Positions 1-11,266 of a stretch of 64,000 bases of DNA are shown here, one piece after another. This DNA comes from Paracyclopina nana (lineage: Eukaryota > Arthropoda > Copepoda > Cyclopoida > Cyclopettidae). The notes under the pieces are model-generated. The model was not told where the DNA came from. It did not search any database and saw nothing but the letters and a program-made list of their open reading frames with translations. Position numbers and translations under genes: made by a program. Positions within the stretch are counted from its first letter, which is position 1. Every line of letters starts with the position of its first letter. The DNA lies in assembly GCA_019096065.1 (NCBI GenBank), contig JAGUCH010000007.1, positions 642,501-706,500 of the forward strand, in the 5' to 3' direction.

Positions 1-872
1 CCGCCACGAGTGTAGACTGGAAACTGGTACAGATCCATCCAGGTCAGGTCCCAAAATTCATGCAGGTGAATGTTCAAGCTGTAGGCTCTGCCGTCGCCGC
101 GCACTTTGAGAGTGACAGCATTGAAGTGCTCAAAGCCGAGCCTTTTCAGCCTGTGGAACGATTTCCGCTTGGTCACCGACTTGAAATTGACATAGCCAGC
201 TGTCTTGGCCCTGCCATCTTGGGGGGAATTTGTGTTCAGCTCTCCGAAGAAGAGGGCTGAGTTTTGAGCGGGGTTGGCTTCCAATTTGCCCCAACTGTAG
301 CCTTCGCCCCAAGTCGAATCTGCAGTCACTATAAAGTCCTTGTTCAAATCGTCGTCAGTTGTCTGATTCGCTTCAAAATCCCACAACTGTTTTCGATCAC
401 CTTGAAGAGAGAGGAGTAAAATGAATGCACGCATACTGATAAAACACAAAGCTGATTTACCTGGAAGGCTGAAAAAATCCACCTTATTCCAGTCCTTGAC
501 TTCCTGCCTCAAGATCTTGAATTCACACTTGAGTTGTTTGTAGCCATCAACGACAACATCCTTGAGAGTCATGTCCTCGTCAACGTAATCCTTCCATGTT
601 CCAGTGGGACCGAGGTAGTAACCAGCATGCTTGTCACGAACATGAAACTGGTGCACAGTGTCCCTGTCTATTCTTTGGCGCAAAGTCGGCGTATTCGCTG
701 GCAAATTCTTCTCCTTGATTTCTAATTCAGAAGGTCGCTTGTCCAGATCTTCGGCCTTCACGATGGACTTTTTGATCTTTTTGAACAGACCAAGGTTGGC
801 TTGACTCGTGGAGAATTGCCGTTGACAGATGACGCGGGCTGGTTTCCACATCGTTTCAACAACTCTTTTCAT
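1..872 (-). CDS. NDUFAF1: NDUFAF1 / CIA30 complex I assembly factor (3' part cut by window edge)
   Basis: Mitochondrial assembly factor for respiratory complex I. Two exons are visible on the minus strand, 872-461 and 400-1, separated by a 60 bp GT-AG intron (460-401). The frame carries across the junction (..FFSLPG|DRKQLWDF..). The N-terminus (RVICQRQFSTS) looks like an arginine-rich, acid-poor mitochondrial presequence. The second exon shows the CIA30 beta-sandwich: STWGEGYSWGKLE, then ALFFGELN, then a GYVNF strand, LKVRGDGRAY and FWDLTWMDLYQFPVY. The family's LRGDGR and FPVY-type motifs made the call. The ATG at 872 is the first in frame; a second at 851 is equally possible. The C-terminus lies outside the window. 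Family assignment is by motif recognition and is firm. Confidence 0.85.
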   Translation of the reverse strand, partial: MKRVVETMWKPARVICQRQFSTSQANLGLFKKIKKSIVKAEDLDKRPSELEIKEKNLPANTPTLRQRIDRDTVHQFHVRDKHAGYYLGPTGTWKDYVDEDMTLKDVVVDGYKQLKCEFKILRQEVKDWNKVDFFSLPGKSALCFISMRAFILLLSLQGDRKQLWDFEANQTTDDDLNKDFIVTADSTWGEGYSWGKLEANPAQNSALFFGELNTNSPQDGRAKTAGYVNFKSVTKRKSFHRLKRLGFEHFNAVTLKVRGDGRAYSLNIHLHEFWDLTWMDLYQFPVYTRG

Positions 873-1098
873 TTCACAACAAACATTTCGCGACTTATTT
901 ATTATGGCTGTTTTGAAGTGGCAATAAATAGAGCAGAGTTGCCAGATAGCGGACTCTCACTGAAAGTGATGTTGGCGCTTTTCGAGGAAGCTATGGCTGT
1001 TGCACACTTTGTACCAACTGGTAATTTTAATTCCAGGCAGCCATGACTTAAACCCATCAAGACTGGTTGAACAGCTGCTTTTTTGTTCAGCGTTTCTT

Positions 1099-1625
1099 AA
1101 ACTAGATTTAGGAGTCCACAATGTGGACAGCAGGGAGCGGGCGTTTTAAAAGTTCTTACCTTGGCTTAAAGCGCTCCATAGGATAATATTCGTACTTTAG
1201 TTCTGTACCAAAATGCCATTGAAGCAAAGATCAAAATGAGCAAATGTCTGTAGCCCAGTTTAGCACTATTTTAGCCATTCATCTCTACAAAGTCAATAGC
1301 TTTGCTATGTAGTTTTGGGGGCAATCACTTCTCCCCGGCTCCAATAAAAAAATTTAAGATGTCCATTTGAAAAGTACACAGAATTGGCCGTTTTTTGGTA
1401 GGTGGTCGGAAAAGGGCAGTTGTAGTTTTTAAAATAGTCTGAAAATTGTTGTAAAATTGTGTGTGAAAACGGCCTCTTGTAAGTCTCTAAATTATACCAG
1501 AGACTTAGATTATACCAAATGAGCAGTTTTCATTGCTAGGAAATTTTCCCAAAAAAGAAGCTGAAAGTTGGTGGCAAAATGAGAATTTGGCGATTTGGTA
1601 GAATTTTTCATGCGCGCCCGCTCCC
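1099..1625 (-). repeat. Dispersed repeat, inverted copy of 14810-15547 (MITE-like ends)
   Basis: About 520 bp that match, in reverse complement and almost base for base, the block at 15031-15547 inside the DDX1 intron. Within it, GGGAGCGGGCG at 1133-1143 and CGCCCGCTCCC at 1615-1625 form 11 bp terminal inverted repeats of a 493 bp unit, as in a non-autonomous DNA transposon. However, homology between the two copies continues past the 1133 end into a palindromic stretch (GTCCACAATGTGGAC, about 1115-1129), so the true element may be longer. No coding potential. No clear target duplication was found. Confidence 0.7.
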
Positions 1626-1669
1626 AAAAAGCCATAAAGAATTGAGAATGGGAGTACTTTTATTCATAA

Positions 1670-3366
1670 TTAATCTGATTCAGCAGTGGCAGCTTCCTTG
1701 GATTTCTTCTTCTTCTTTTTCTTTTTGGCTGATTCATCGCCATTCATGGTAGCCTCGGGTTCCTCCTTCATTGAGTTGTCGGCACCATTCTCCTTTTCAG
1801 CATCCTTATCCTTGTTCTTCTTCTTCTTTTTCTTCTTGCTGCCTCCATCTCCCTCAGCATCTTCGACCTTGATCTTTTTAGTATCCTCATCCTCATCAGC
1901 AGCCTCGTCAAATTTCCGCTTTTTGCCCATGGTGTTATCAGCGGCGGTTTTGTACTCGGTCACTTCACTCTTCGGCTCATGCTTGTCAAATTTGGCACTA
2001 GACTTGGCAGTGCCACTGATCTTGAAGGAGTGGCCGCCTTCTAGCATACGCAGCCTAGCCTCAACCCGAGCACGGCCCTCAATTCCAAGCTCGCCAGATG
2101 TCAGCGTCTTGTACTTCTCCTCCATCTTGACGCGAGTCTTGTCATCAACCTTATCCTTGTTGGATTCAAAAGACTCGGCAAGAGCATCGGTACGAGATGC
2201 AAGAGCCGCTTTGGCTGCCAGCATCCTAGATGCTTTGCCCTTGAGAGCAGTCGAAGCCTGGCCAACAACTTGTGCATGGTAAATGATACCATATTTAGGT
2301 GTGTCATGCTTGGTCTTCAAAGCCTTGAACAGCGCTTTCTCAGCTCCCAAAATTTGAACTGTAGACGCTGGATGCTTGGCCAGGTTGATGAGAGACCCAG
2401 CATGGGAGATGAGTCGAGCACCAATCAGCTCACCGACAACAGCAGTAAGATTGGGAGCAATTGCAATCATTCGGTTCTTCAAGTATTCGTACAGCTGAGC
2501 ACGATAGTCTTGAATCTCCATAACTTGCTCGCAGAGGTGACGGATGTTCAGCATGTCAAAGTCGGAGATTTCAGTGCCCATGCTGATTTCTGCGGCCTCC
2601 TTAACTCGAGTCTCGATCTCCTCGGGCAGAATGTCGCTCAAGTCGGTATTCTTGCAGTTGTCCCTGGTGCCCATAACTTGAATGGCACGAATGTAGGCAA
2701 TGTTGTCAGTGATGATCTTGCCCAGTTCGGGGAAATGCCATCCGTACCATTCCCTAGCTCTCATGATGTAGTTGTTGAGCTCCTTGTCGAGGTCATCTAG
2801 CAGGGAAATGGCCTAAATGAAAGGTGAAATTAGTTCAATGCGCATTTTAGTAAAATAAAGGTTTTTTCTACCTGCACAATCATGGTATCAATCTTATCAG
2901 GGCTGAATTTGAGAGTGTATCTGGAGAGGGAATGGCCCAATCCCAAGGACATGGCCTTCATGTCACTATCATCAACTTCTGGCATCAAATTGGTCAACTG
3001 GCCTCGAATGCATCGCATCAACTCGCCAATTTTGCTATCTGCAACGCAGTCAATCTTTAGCTCGGATTTGATGTTTTGGCCCAGCTTGGCATCGGCAACA
3101 GCCAACTTCTCATGAGCTTCCTTGGCAAATACTTTCTCAAGCATTTTTCTCAATCCTTTGGACATTTTGCCCTCAATGAGAGCCTCAGCAGATTTCAATG
3201 CATCGGTGGTATCATTGAACTTTTTGAATTTCTTCAGCTTGATCATCTGTTTGGCAGACTCGGCAGTCTCAAAGTCTTTGAAGAGATCATCAGACTTTTG
3301 CAGCTTTTTCTCGTCCAAAAGCTTGAAGATGGCGAAACCCGCCGGGGTTTCAAAGAGAACCAACAT
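1670..3366 (-). CDS. NOP58: NOP58, box C/D snoRNP core protein
   Basis: Nucleolar core protein of box C/D snoRNPs, which guide 2'-O-methylation and pre-rRNA processing. Two exons, 3366-2872 and 2812-1670, flank a 59 bp GT-AG intron and give 545 aa (human about 529). The start [15 protein letters not shown] is the canonical NOP58 N-terminus; upstream in-frame codons have no ATG. The NOP5 N-terminal domain is followed by the coiled coil ([16 protein letters not shown]) and the Nop domain with [32 protein letters not shown] and PKYGIIYHA motifs. The tail (last ~100 residues) is a highly charged KKE/D region with runs of 7-8 lysines typical of NOP56/NOP58. NOP56 is excluded by the MLVLFE start and lysine tail style. 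Confidence 0.95.
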
Positions 3367-4190
3367 TTTTTCTCTCTTCACTGGAGCTTCAGTAAACCCA
3401 CATGGGATTTTTGCGTGTGCGTGTTTTGAACTTTGTTTACTAAACTTGCGTTTGGCCAGATCGAAATGTTACCTCGATCTTGTACTAAAATCGGAAATCG
3501 ATTCACAAATTATGATTATATTTAAAAAAATCTTGATTAAATGGTATAAAATAAACTTTTATTTTGATTTTATAAAAACATATTTCCTTTAAAGTATTTT
3601 GAGCCAGGTTTGATCAGAATACAAATGCCCACAACTTCCTCAAAAATAGTCGCACTAAACGACCATCAGAGGTTTCGCGATATTTTATTTGTGTAGTTAT
3701 AGCAATGTCTTTTTAAAACAATCATTTGAGGAATTTTGGCTTTTTCTAGAGCATTTTGATTATCTCATGAAGTAAATAGCGCAAAACTCACCAGCGAGCG
3801 CGAAATCAACAACTTGGAAATCTGTAAAAAAAATATTGTGAAGTGAGTGACATTTCCTTAAAATTGACATTAGCTTGAAAAGTTGCCTTGCGCTTTAGTT
3901 TAGCGGTACTTTTTACCTCTATGATTTCACTTAACTCTTTTGCAAGTTTTCTGTATAATTTCCTTACTTGTGGGTTAACGTTTGAACCCTTCCAAAAAAT
4001 GTCGAGTTCTGTTGGAAATTTTTTAAGCGAATGTTTAGTGAAAGAGAGACTGCTAATCTGAAGCTAAGATCCGATTACGTTTAGAATGTGCGTGCTGAGT
4101 AATCGCCCGCATTCTTAGAGCAAGAATTAACTTCATATACTTTACCTGGTTTCAGAGCTTAGGAAAGCTGCTCAGTGATTCACCATCATC
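3367..4190. other. Intergenic: divergent NOP58 / CEP152-like promoter region
   Basis: AT-rich 824 bp between two head-to-head genes. I see no repeat shared with the rest of the window and no supported ORF. It should contain the 5' UTRs and promoters of both genes. Confidence 0.5.
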
Positions 4191-6051
4191 ATGGAAGGTG
4201 AGTCCGTTTTCAATCCAAGTGTGATTCAACTGAATCAGGACTTGGATGCTGAACAGGCCCGAGAAGATGAAGAAGAATTGCAACGAATCAACGAAGGGGT
4301 AAGACTTCGTCTAACCTTAAATTGAAGATGACCTAACACTCTTTTTTTTTTTAAAGATTGATAGAGAGCTTGCAGCACTTGGCGAGGTCGATTTTGGTGA
4401 TGATGATGAAGAAGAAAGTGTAATTGAACCAATGAACCACAATCCACCAAACTTTGTTCAGCAAGCAACTAGTACTCCTTTCACCAGTGGTTTTGGAGCC
4501 CAAAATTACGAGAATGTCGAAGCAGAGTTTCTGCATGGTCCTGAAAGTGAGATTTTCCTTCATTTTTTTTTAATTTTGGAAATTTAATCTCCGTTTTGTA
4601 GGCATTTCCCACAATCAGTTGGAAATCTTGTACAATGCCAGAGGCCAGGAAATTCTCAGGTTAAAAGAAGAGCTGAAAAATGCCAAAGAAGTTGACAACA
4701 GGCAACTTTTTCACCAGAATGCTTTACTAAAGAGTGAAAAAGAAAGACTGACGGTGAACCTTGAGCATTTCCAAGCTGTTGCTCAGGCTCAAAGTGAAGA
4801 AAATGCCAATTTACGCTCTGAGCTCGAGAACTGCAAGCTTCAACTGCAAAAGACAGAAGATAAAAATCGCGCCTTTGTCAGCCAAAACGAGTCTACCAAC
4901 CTCATGATTCAAGGGCTTCAAACTCAGGTGATGGAATTGCAAAAAAGCGACACCATTTTGAGGGCGAAGAAGCAGCATGAAGAAACTCTCAGATCACTCA
5001 GAGATCGCCATGAAAACGAAGTTTTCAGGCTTGAGCAAGAAATTGACAAGTTGACAAACACTGTGAAGAAGCAGGAGCATGAAATTGACACGATTCGATC
5101 AAAATTGACCAAAAGTCAGTTTGACACCGATCGAATTTTAATGGAAAAGTCAGAAATGATAAAGAATTTGCAAGACAAGCTGGAAAATGCCCAGGAAAGA
5201 ACACTGTTTAATCAGGACTACTCTAACGTTAAGGTTTTACATGACAAGTACAAAGTTGACCAGGAGAAATTTGCCGCTGAACTCATTCAATATCAAGAAG
5301 AAATTGACAGACTGAAAGCTCAGCTGAAGGGCAAAATAGACACAATTTCTATGAAAGAAGCTGATCTGGCCAAATTGAAGACTGCCAATGATGAAGTATT
5401 GACCGAAAAAAATGCTGTCATTCACAACTTGCAAGAACGACTCACAGAGAATGAGAAGAAATGCAACCAGTTGATGAGAGAATCTCTGAGTGGCATTTCC
5501 AGTTCTGCCATGAAAAGGATGCAAGAGGAAATGGAAAGGCTCAAAAGTGAGCTACTTGACAAGGACAAAGAAATAGTGTCAATAAAGGCAGATTTGGAAG
5601 CCAAATCCGAAAAGTATGCAGACTTGAAGAGAAAAGTGAGGTTATATCAGCAGCATTGCAAAAACAAGGAATTGCGATATACTGAATACCTGAAAGAGAT
5701 CGAAGATGAATTCAGAGCCAAGTTATTTGCTCTGCGTGACAAAATGCAAGATGCATACAGCTCTAAATTAGACGAGGTAACTCTTAGTTCTTTCTTTTTT
5801 ATGAGAAATTATGATTTAGTGAATATTCCTTTTAGATTGAAAAGGAGATGCTTGATATCAAAAGGTATTGCCATGAAGAAGTCAGTAAAGCAAAAAAGTT
5901 TGAGCAAATTCAAGAGCCTCCACTAAAAGAAAACTCTGAAGACATGCTCACCCAGCTTTTCCTCAGCGCCAAAATGGACTTGAAAGATCAGTTGAAAAGG
6001 CCACCATCAGAGCAGGAACGACAGCCATTGCTACAATTGAACAATAATTAG
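4191..6051 (+). CDS. CEP152: CEP152/Asterless-like centriolar coiled-coil protein
   Basis: Likely centriole-duplication scaffold that recruits PLK4. Exons 4191-4298, 4357-4546, 4602-5776 and 5836-6051 join in frame (GT-AG introns 55-59 bp) to give 562 aa. A short acidic N-terminus (VDFGDDDEEE at about residues 42-51) precedes nearly continuous coiled coil. Order and wording resemble the first coiled-coil half of vertebrate CEP152: an LEILYNARG..L segment, a QNES..LMIQGLQTQV block, RAKKQHEETLRSLRDRHE, and EKSEMIKNLQDKLE. A conserved-looking RLYQQHCKNKELRY..EIEDEFRAKL stretch follows. It is much shorter than human CEP152 (about 1700 aa) or fly Asterless (about 990 aa), so it may be a minimal form. 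Coiled-coil proteins align deceptively, hence moderate confidence. Confidence 0.6.
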
Positions 6052-6523
6052 GCTGTATTTTATAATTCAGTAAAAACCTCTGAAAATAATTGACATTATG
6101 CTATGCTATCATGCCGCATGTTTTCCTTCAAATCTACGCTTTTGAAGCTCACTACAGTTAGCTATTGAAAAAGCGGCTCATTATCGCCAATCAATCAGAA
6201 TTACCTTTCTTAATTACGTGAAAGAAAAAGTACACTTTAGCAGATTAGTCTCTGCACTTTAGCAGAGAGTTTTATATGAGTCGGGCTTCTTTTTTTAGGG
6301 CTTTAATTTGAATGTAAGAGCTCGCGCACATGAAAATCTTTAATTTTTTCGACAATTGTTTCTACCTAAAGCTATTTTAGAATTTTCTTATTACTGCCAA
6401 CTATTTTTTTGGAAGCCAAAATACCTAAGAAATTCGATGAAAAATGTAATTGGTGACATTGGCTCAGTTTCGAACACTCGATTGAGCGTAAACAAAAAGT
6501 AAACAGTTCTAAAAAAAAGGGAA
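6052..6523. other. Intergenic, CEP152-like 3' flank to MRPL47 promoter
   Basis: 472 bp of AT-rich sequence with no supported ORF, RNA gene or shared repeat. It separates two genes in the same orientation. Confidence 0.5.
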
Positions 6524-7380
6524 ATGTTTTTACAAATAGTCAGAAGTTTGCCTCGCCTTGCTATTGCAAATAAAAGGCAAGTTCAGTTGTTTTCGAGCTA
6601 ACCTCTAATTAATCTCACTTTTTTGATTGACAGTTGCCAAATTTCGCGATTTCACACCTCAGTGGTAGCCAGAGATTTGAAGGACTTTTATGATGACCCG
6701 AAAAATTTCGGCCAACAGCGAGTGAGAGTGGGTCGGCAATGGTTCAAAGAAGAACTCAGACTGAAAGATAACGAGGATCTTCACAAATTATGGTATTATC
6801 ATAAGACTTTGCCTACCAAAAGTCATATTTTGCTGTTTTCAGGTATGTTCTGTTAAAAGAACGAAATATGCTTCTCACCATGGAACATGCCTACAAAGAG
6901 GCCAAAGAACCTATGCCAAGTCCTGAAAGGCTTGATAAAGTCGAAGAATCCATGGAAAATATTGAGTATGTTGTCCGTGAGCGGAATCGAGCATATTACG
7001 AGCTTGAGACTGGCGAAAGTGGCGAACGTGAGCGAATTATTAGGCCCGGACCTTTTGGCATTGACGTTGGTTATGTCAAAAACGAGCACTTCTTGCCCAG
7101 GAAGTACAACATTGAGTACAGGAAGATGCTACGCTACAGATATCACACAAGTTGGAACAAGAACGTGAGAGATTTCCACGCTCGATTTTTGGAGATGATG
7201 AGAAAGGAGGATAGAAGTGAGAGGTTGAGGCAAATGAGACACGTGGCTTGGATTTTGCAAAGGTTCCCTGATTCCGACGAAGAAGCCATTAAAGAAAAAT
7301 ATCCTAAAGCAGATCTCAATGCTGTCAAGAGGTGGTACAAAGTTAAGGGCCACCATAACAATGACCAATTTAACGTTTGA
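6524..7380 (+). CDS. MRPL47: Mitochondrial large-subunit ribosomal protein L47 (uL29m)
   Basis: Component of the mitochondrial 39S subunit near the exit tunnel. Exons 6524-6576, 6634-6792 and 6843-7380 give 249 aa, the usual length. The first exon encodes a basic presequence (MFLQIVRSLPRLAIANK). The core has [38 protein letters not shown] and LLTMEHAY, the MRP-L47 signature. The junction [13 protein letters not shown] only forms if the 50 bp intron 6793-6842 is removed. Intron 1 begins with GC, not GT (AAAAG|GCAAGT at 6577), a rare but known GC-AG class; without this donor the presequence cannot be joined. Confidence 0.92.
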
Positions 7381-7703
7381 ATAAAAGTGTACACAAACAT
7401 TGGAAAGTGCGTCAAAACAGATTGGTGAAAAAATATCTATTGGTTTTTTCCGCCAATTCCTTTTTCTAGCTTCAATAATAAGCTGTGGCAGTTAGCTATA
7501 TTACCGAGCATTTTTTCAAAGCTTTCCGAAATAAGCAAAGAGAGCGAATTTTGCGCGTCTAAGACGGCATTTTAAAAAAAAACCGAGAAGTTGGGTGATA
7601 GCTACGATTGCAGTTATTCCGTGAATAAGAATGTAAACAAAAGTGGGAAAACTGCCCCAGCTTTTATCAAATTGAAAAAGTTCGTCAAACCAACGGGGCA
7701 AAA
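7381..7703. other. Intergenic, MRPL47 3' end to CDK7 promoter
   Basis: 323 bp. MRPL47 ends in TGA immediately followed by AATAAA (7380-7385), so its stop and poly(A) signal nearly overlap. No other feature seen. Confidence 0.5.
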
Positions 7704-8902
7704 ATGGATTCGGAAGCCAAAAAAGCTTTGGCAATGTCAGACAAGTTGATGCGCTACGAGAAAATCTCCTTTTTGGGCGAAGGCCAATTCGCCACCGTGT
7801 ACAAAGCTCGCGACATTCTCGGCGATGACAAAATTGTTGCAGTCAAGAAAATCAAATTGGGCTCGAGGTCTGAAGCCAAGGATGGAATTAATCGCACCGC
7901 TCTGAGAGAAATCAAGCTTTTGCAAGAGATCCACCATGAGAATATCATCAATTTGATCGATGTTTTCGGGCACAAGTCAAATGTCAGTTTAGTCATGGAT
8001 TTCATGGACACCGACCTCGAAATCATCATCAAGGTAGTTGAAAATGTTCAATATTCATGATTCGGAGCATCATTTCAACGCGCAAGCTCTTTTTAGGATA
8101 TGAGTATTATTTTGACCCCGGCCAATATCAAGTCGTACATCCTGCAAACCATGCTCGGTCTGGAGTATTTGCATTCAAACTGGATATTGCATCGTGATCT
8201 CAAGCCCAACAACTTGCTCCTCAATCGAGATGGTATTTTGAAAATTGCAGATTTTGGCTTGGCCAAGTTTTATGGCAGCCCCAATCGCCAGTACACACAT
8301 ATTGTCGTGACACGTTGGTATCGTGCTCCCGAGCTGCTTTTCGGTGCTCGATCATATGGCACAGGTAATTACAAAGTATTTTACCTTTTACCTCATTTGG
8401 TGAGAATCTCTGTTTATCAGGCGTTGATGTGTGGGCTGTTGGATGCATATTGGCAGAGCTACTTCTAAGAATTCCATTCGTGGCAGGTGATACCGATTTA
8501 GACCAGTTGGCCAAGATTTTCCAGGCCATGGGCACACCCACGGAAGAAACCTGGCCAGGGCACTCCAAACTGCCCGATTACGTCCAGTTCAGGTCTTACC
8601 CTGCCACTCCATTAGAAGACATTTTCACTGCAGCTGCTCCAGACCTGATTGATTTGATGTCCTCCATGCTCAACTTGGACCCGATGAGACGGTGCAAATG
8701 CTCGGAGGGCTTGAAAATGCCCTACTTTAGCAACAACCCAGCGCCTACCCCAGGCCCCAATTTACCTATGCCAAGTTCCCTTTCTTCTTCGACTAGTGAC
8801 AAAGACACGACAAGTGACCTGAACGTTGCTGTTCCTGGCAGCAAAAGGAAACTTCGCGAAGGTCTCGAGTCGAGCGGATTGGCAAAAAAACTGGTCTTTT
8901 GA
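7704..8902 (+). CDS. CDK7: Cyclin-dependent kinase 7 (CAK / TFIIH kinase)
   Basis: Serine/threonine kinase of the CDK-activating complex and of TFIIH, which phosphorylates the Pol II CTD and CDK T-loops. Exons 7704-8033, 8097-8364 and 8421-8902 give 359 aa (human 346). Glycine loop [13 protein letters not shown] at residues 24-36, catalytic lysine in [10 protein letters not shown]-helix [11 protein letters not shown] (the CDK7 version of PSTAIRE), [24 protein letters not shown], and T-loop [20 protein letters not shown]. The RWYRAPE plus SPNR..YTH motif separates CDK7 from other CDKs. The C-terminus ends AKKLVF, like the human protein, supporting the last exon. Its stop lies only 46 bp from the stop of the convergent Ddi1 gene. 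Confidence 0.96.
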
Positions 8903-8948
8903 GCTATATGAAAATATGCAATTTATCATTATTATTATACAAAATGGT

Positions 8949-10388
8949 TCACTTGTTCAACTTGATGGATTTAGCAAAGAGTGCAGCAGTTGCTTGAGTG
9001 ACGTCCCCATTTTGGGCTCGCAGCTCTTCGATGCATTTGTCCCTGGGAAATCCATAAGCCATCAGAGTTTGCACGTGCTCCTCGGAGAATTTGTCGTCAG
9101 GTTTGATGTCTTTATTTTGCGGCTCCTCATTTTTGCCATGCTCAGCTTGCGAACGAGCCAGAGCTTCCGCTAGCTGTTGATCCTCCATTTCACTGGCTGA
9201 TTTGCCCCCTCCAGATCCGGTCAATCGGGCGCAATCAGGCAGCTCAGATTCTGACAGGAAAGTGGTCTCAGTCCCAGTGGAGCCTATCACGAGTACGTTG
9301 CGCTTCAGGTCGATGCAGCATTGGTGTCGTTTCAACATATCCAGGCCCAGCAGCATGTCCATGGGCTGGTCCTCCAAGATGGAAAACGAGGAGGTGAGGA
9401 AGTCGTCTTTGATTTGAATTTGGGCCATGTGGACTCGCCCAATGATGCGTTGAGTGCCGACACCTTTGGCAATGCCTGCCCACCTTCGGTCCACCAACCT
9501 CATGATGTTGCACCTTTCTGCAGCAGCCTGTGACATGATAGTTGCTTGTGCACCAGAATCCACAAACCTTGAAAAGCATAGCAATTTTTAATTCTAGCGC
9601 ATGATTTTGCTTGATGCAAGTCCTACGCTTTAATGGGGTGTCCATTGACCATGCAATCGATGTAAAGCATGACAACTGTGCCAAAGCTCTCAGGGCTGTA
9701 CTCCATGGCCATTTCCATGTTTTGCTCAATGTTTTTGTTCTCAATTTCCTGCGCAATCAGCCTTTGAGCTTCCAAATCCATGGGGTCGGCTGTCAAAAGC
9801 CTCAGCCTCGCTCTCTCCCGTTCTAGTCTTGCTTGCTGCTGTTCCTTCAGTACCTTTGCAAAAAAAACAGATAAAACATGAGAAAAAGAAGAATTGTCAC
9901 TCCTCTACTTGAGCAAATTCTTCAGGGCCCTTTTCTAGCGCCTCAGCAAGCCTCGGATTGTTCTGCTTCAGCAAGGCCAATTGGTCAGGGTTGGCCTTCA
10001 ATGTTTCCCGAATCCAAACAGGATCTTCTTCCCTGGATGATGATGACGATGATGAAGTGCCTGGTTTGGGGCCTTCGCCTGGGCCGCCTTTCATGGGAAT
10101 CCTTATTTTGCTAAAGTCGGGCAATTGCAAGCCACCTCCCGACGGAGCTGTGGCAGGTCGGGATAACTTGACTTTTTCCATGATGACCATGTCGCCATTG
10201 GAAATTCCGTAGTCTTTCAGCGGCTTTTTGTCGTCCAACAAAGGAGCTCCGTTGAAGAGAATCACCATTTCTTTGCAAGGCATTCCCGACTCGGCCTCAC
10301 AAAATGCCTTGAAATTCTCCAACTCAAGATCTTCGGGGACTTCCAAGGAGAACACATCCCCACTTAGCGTAGTAACGGTGATTTGCAT
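8949..10388 (-). CDS. DDI1: DDI1/DDI2 ubiquitin-shuttle aspartic protease, with UBL, RVP and UBA
   Basis: Proteasome shuttle and retroviral-type aspartic protease (the family processes NRF1/NFE2L1). Exons 10388-9909, 9853-9627 and 9567-8949 give 441 aa. Domains: UBL (residues 1-75, [20 protein letters not shown]), a helical linker ([29 protein letters not shown]), the retropepsin-like domain with active-site [12 protein letters not shown] and [17 protein letters not shown], and a C-terminal UBA ([25 protein letters not shown]). The DSG triad is intact. The UBA is retained, as in yeast and many invertebrates but not human DDI1/2. Head-to-head with DDX1 across 10389-11266. Confidence 0.96.
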
Positions 10389-11266
10389 CTTTTGTCCGTA
10401 ACTTCAAACTTTCCCGAGAATTTCTTGTTTGTTTTGACTTTTGCTTTGAAAATGAAGTGCAGAAAAGTTCTTAATGAAATAGAAACACCATGAAATTGGA
10501 GTACAAATTTGAATCCTTTCATGATCTATATTTGTGCTAAAGTATCTAAAATGAAAACAATGTAGACACATTTATAGCTTAAAAGGTTGAACTTTTTCAT
10601 TTTTCTTCTATGGTGTAAATATTTCATCCTAATCAGCGTATCCGAGTATTCGTTTCACCACTACCAGAGACTTACATTTACTAGTGATGGAACGAGCCGG
10701 AAATTTTCAGCTTAATCAAGCTTCAAGCTTTTTGAAAAGTGTTCGAGCGATCCCAAGCTTTTGAAAATTAGTATCAAGCTTTTTCAAGCTCAAAATTTTA
10801 AAATTAAAGCATTTTTCAAGCATTTCACTTTTTTAGTATTTTGACATAAAAAATGGCAATTAGCCACCAGATTAGACAAAATTACCAAAAGACATTGAAA
10901 AATAGCTTTAACTTAGATTTAAGTACTTCATTCCCTCAAGTATTTGTTAATTTTAAAATCAGCCCTTTTTGTTTTGATTTAAAATGGATAAAGTTTTGAA
11001 ATTTTTTGGTGTCAAGCTTTTTCAAGCTTTGCATTTTTGGGTTCAAGCTTTTTCAAGCTTTTCAAAATTTGGTTCGAGCGATCCCAAGCTTTTTGCTTAT
11101 GTAGCTCAAGCTGGGTTTCAGCTTCAAGCTTTCAAGCCAAGCTGAAACTCGTTCCATCACTAACATTTACCAGTCTATGATATCACAACTTCACTAGCTC
11201 TATTTGCCAAAAAGTAAGCACACTTTAATTTTCCGACACAATTTGTTGGAAAAGTGAAGCAACGAA
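10389..11266. promoter_or_regulatory. Divergent Ddi1 / DDX1 promoter interval invaded by a hAT-like MITE
   Basis: 878 bp separate the two start codons. More than half of it is the 481 bp element at 10682-11162, whose end lies 104 bp upstream of the DDX1 ATG. The remaining unique sequence (10389-10673 and 11171-11266) is AT-rich. No TATA box or initiator could be assigned with confidence. Confidence 0.5.
10682..11162. mobile_element. Non-autonomous hAT-like MITE, copy 1
   Basis: 481 bp element with perfect 15 bp terminal inverted repeats, TAGTGATGGAACGAG and CTCGTTCCATCACTA, flanked by an exact 8 bp target duplication ACATTTAC (10674-10681 and 11163-11170). An 8 bp duplication is characteristic of the hAT superfamily. 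The interior has no ORF and is packed with AAGCTTTTTCAAGCTT-like palindromic words. TTCGAGCGATCCCAAGC occurs near both ends. A second copy with the same ends and a different target duplication is at 58885-59374. Confidence 0.9.
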
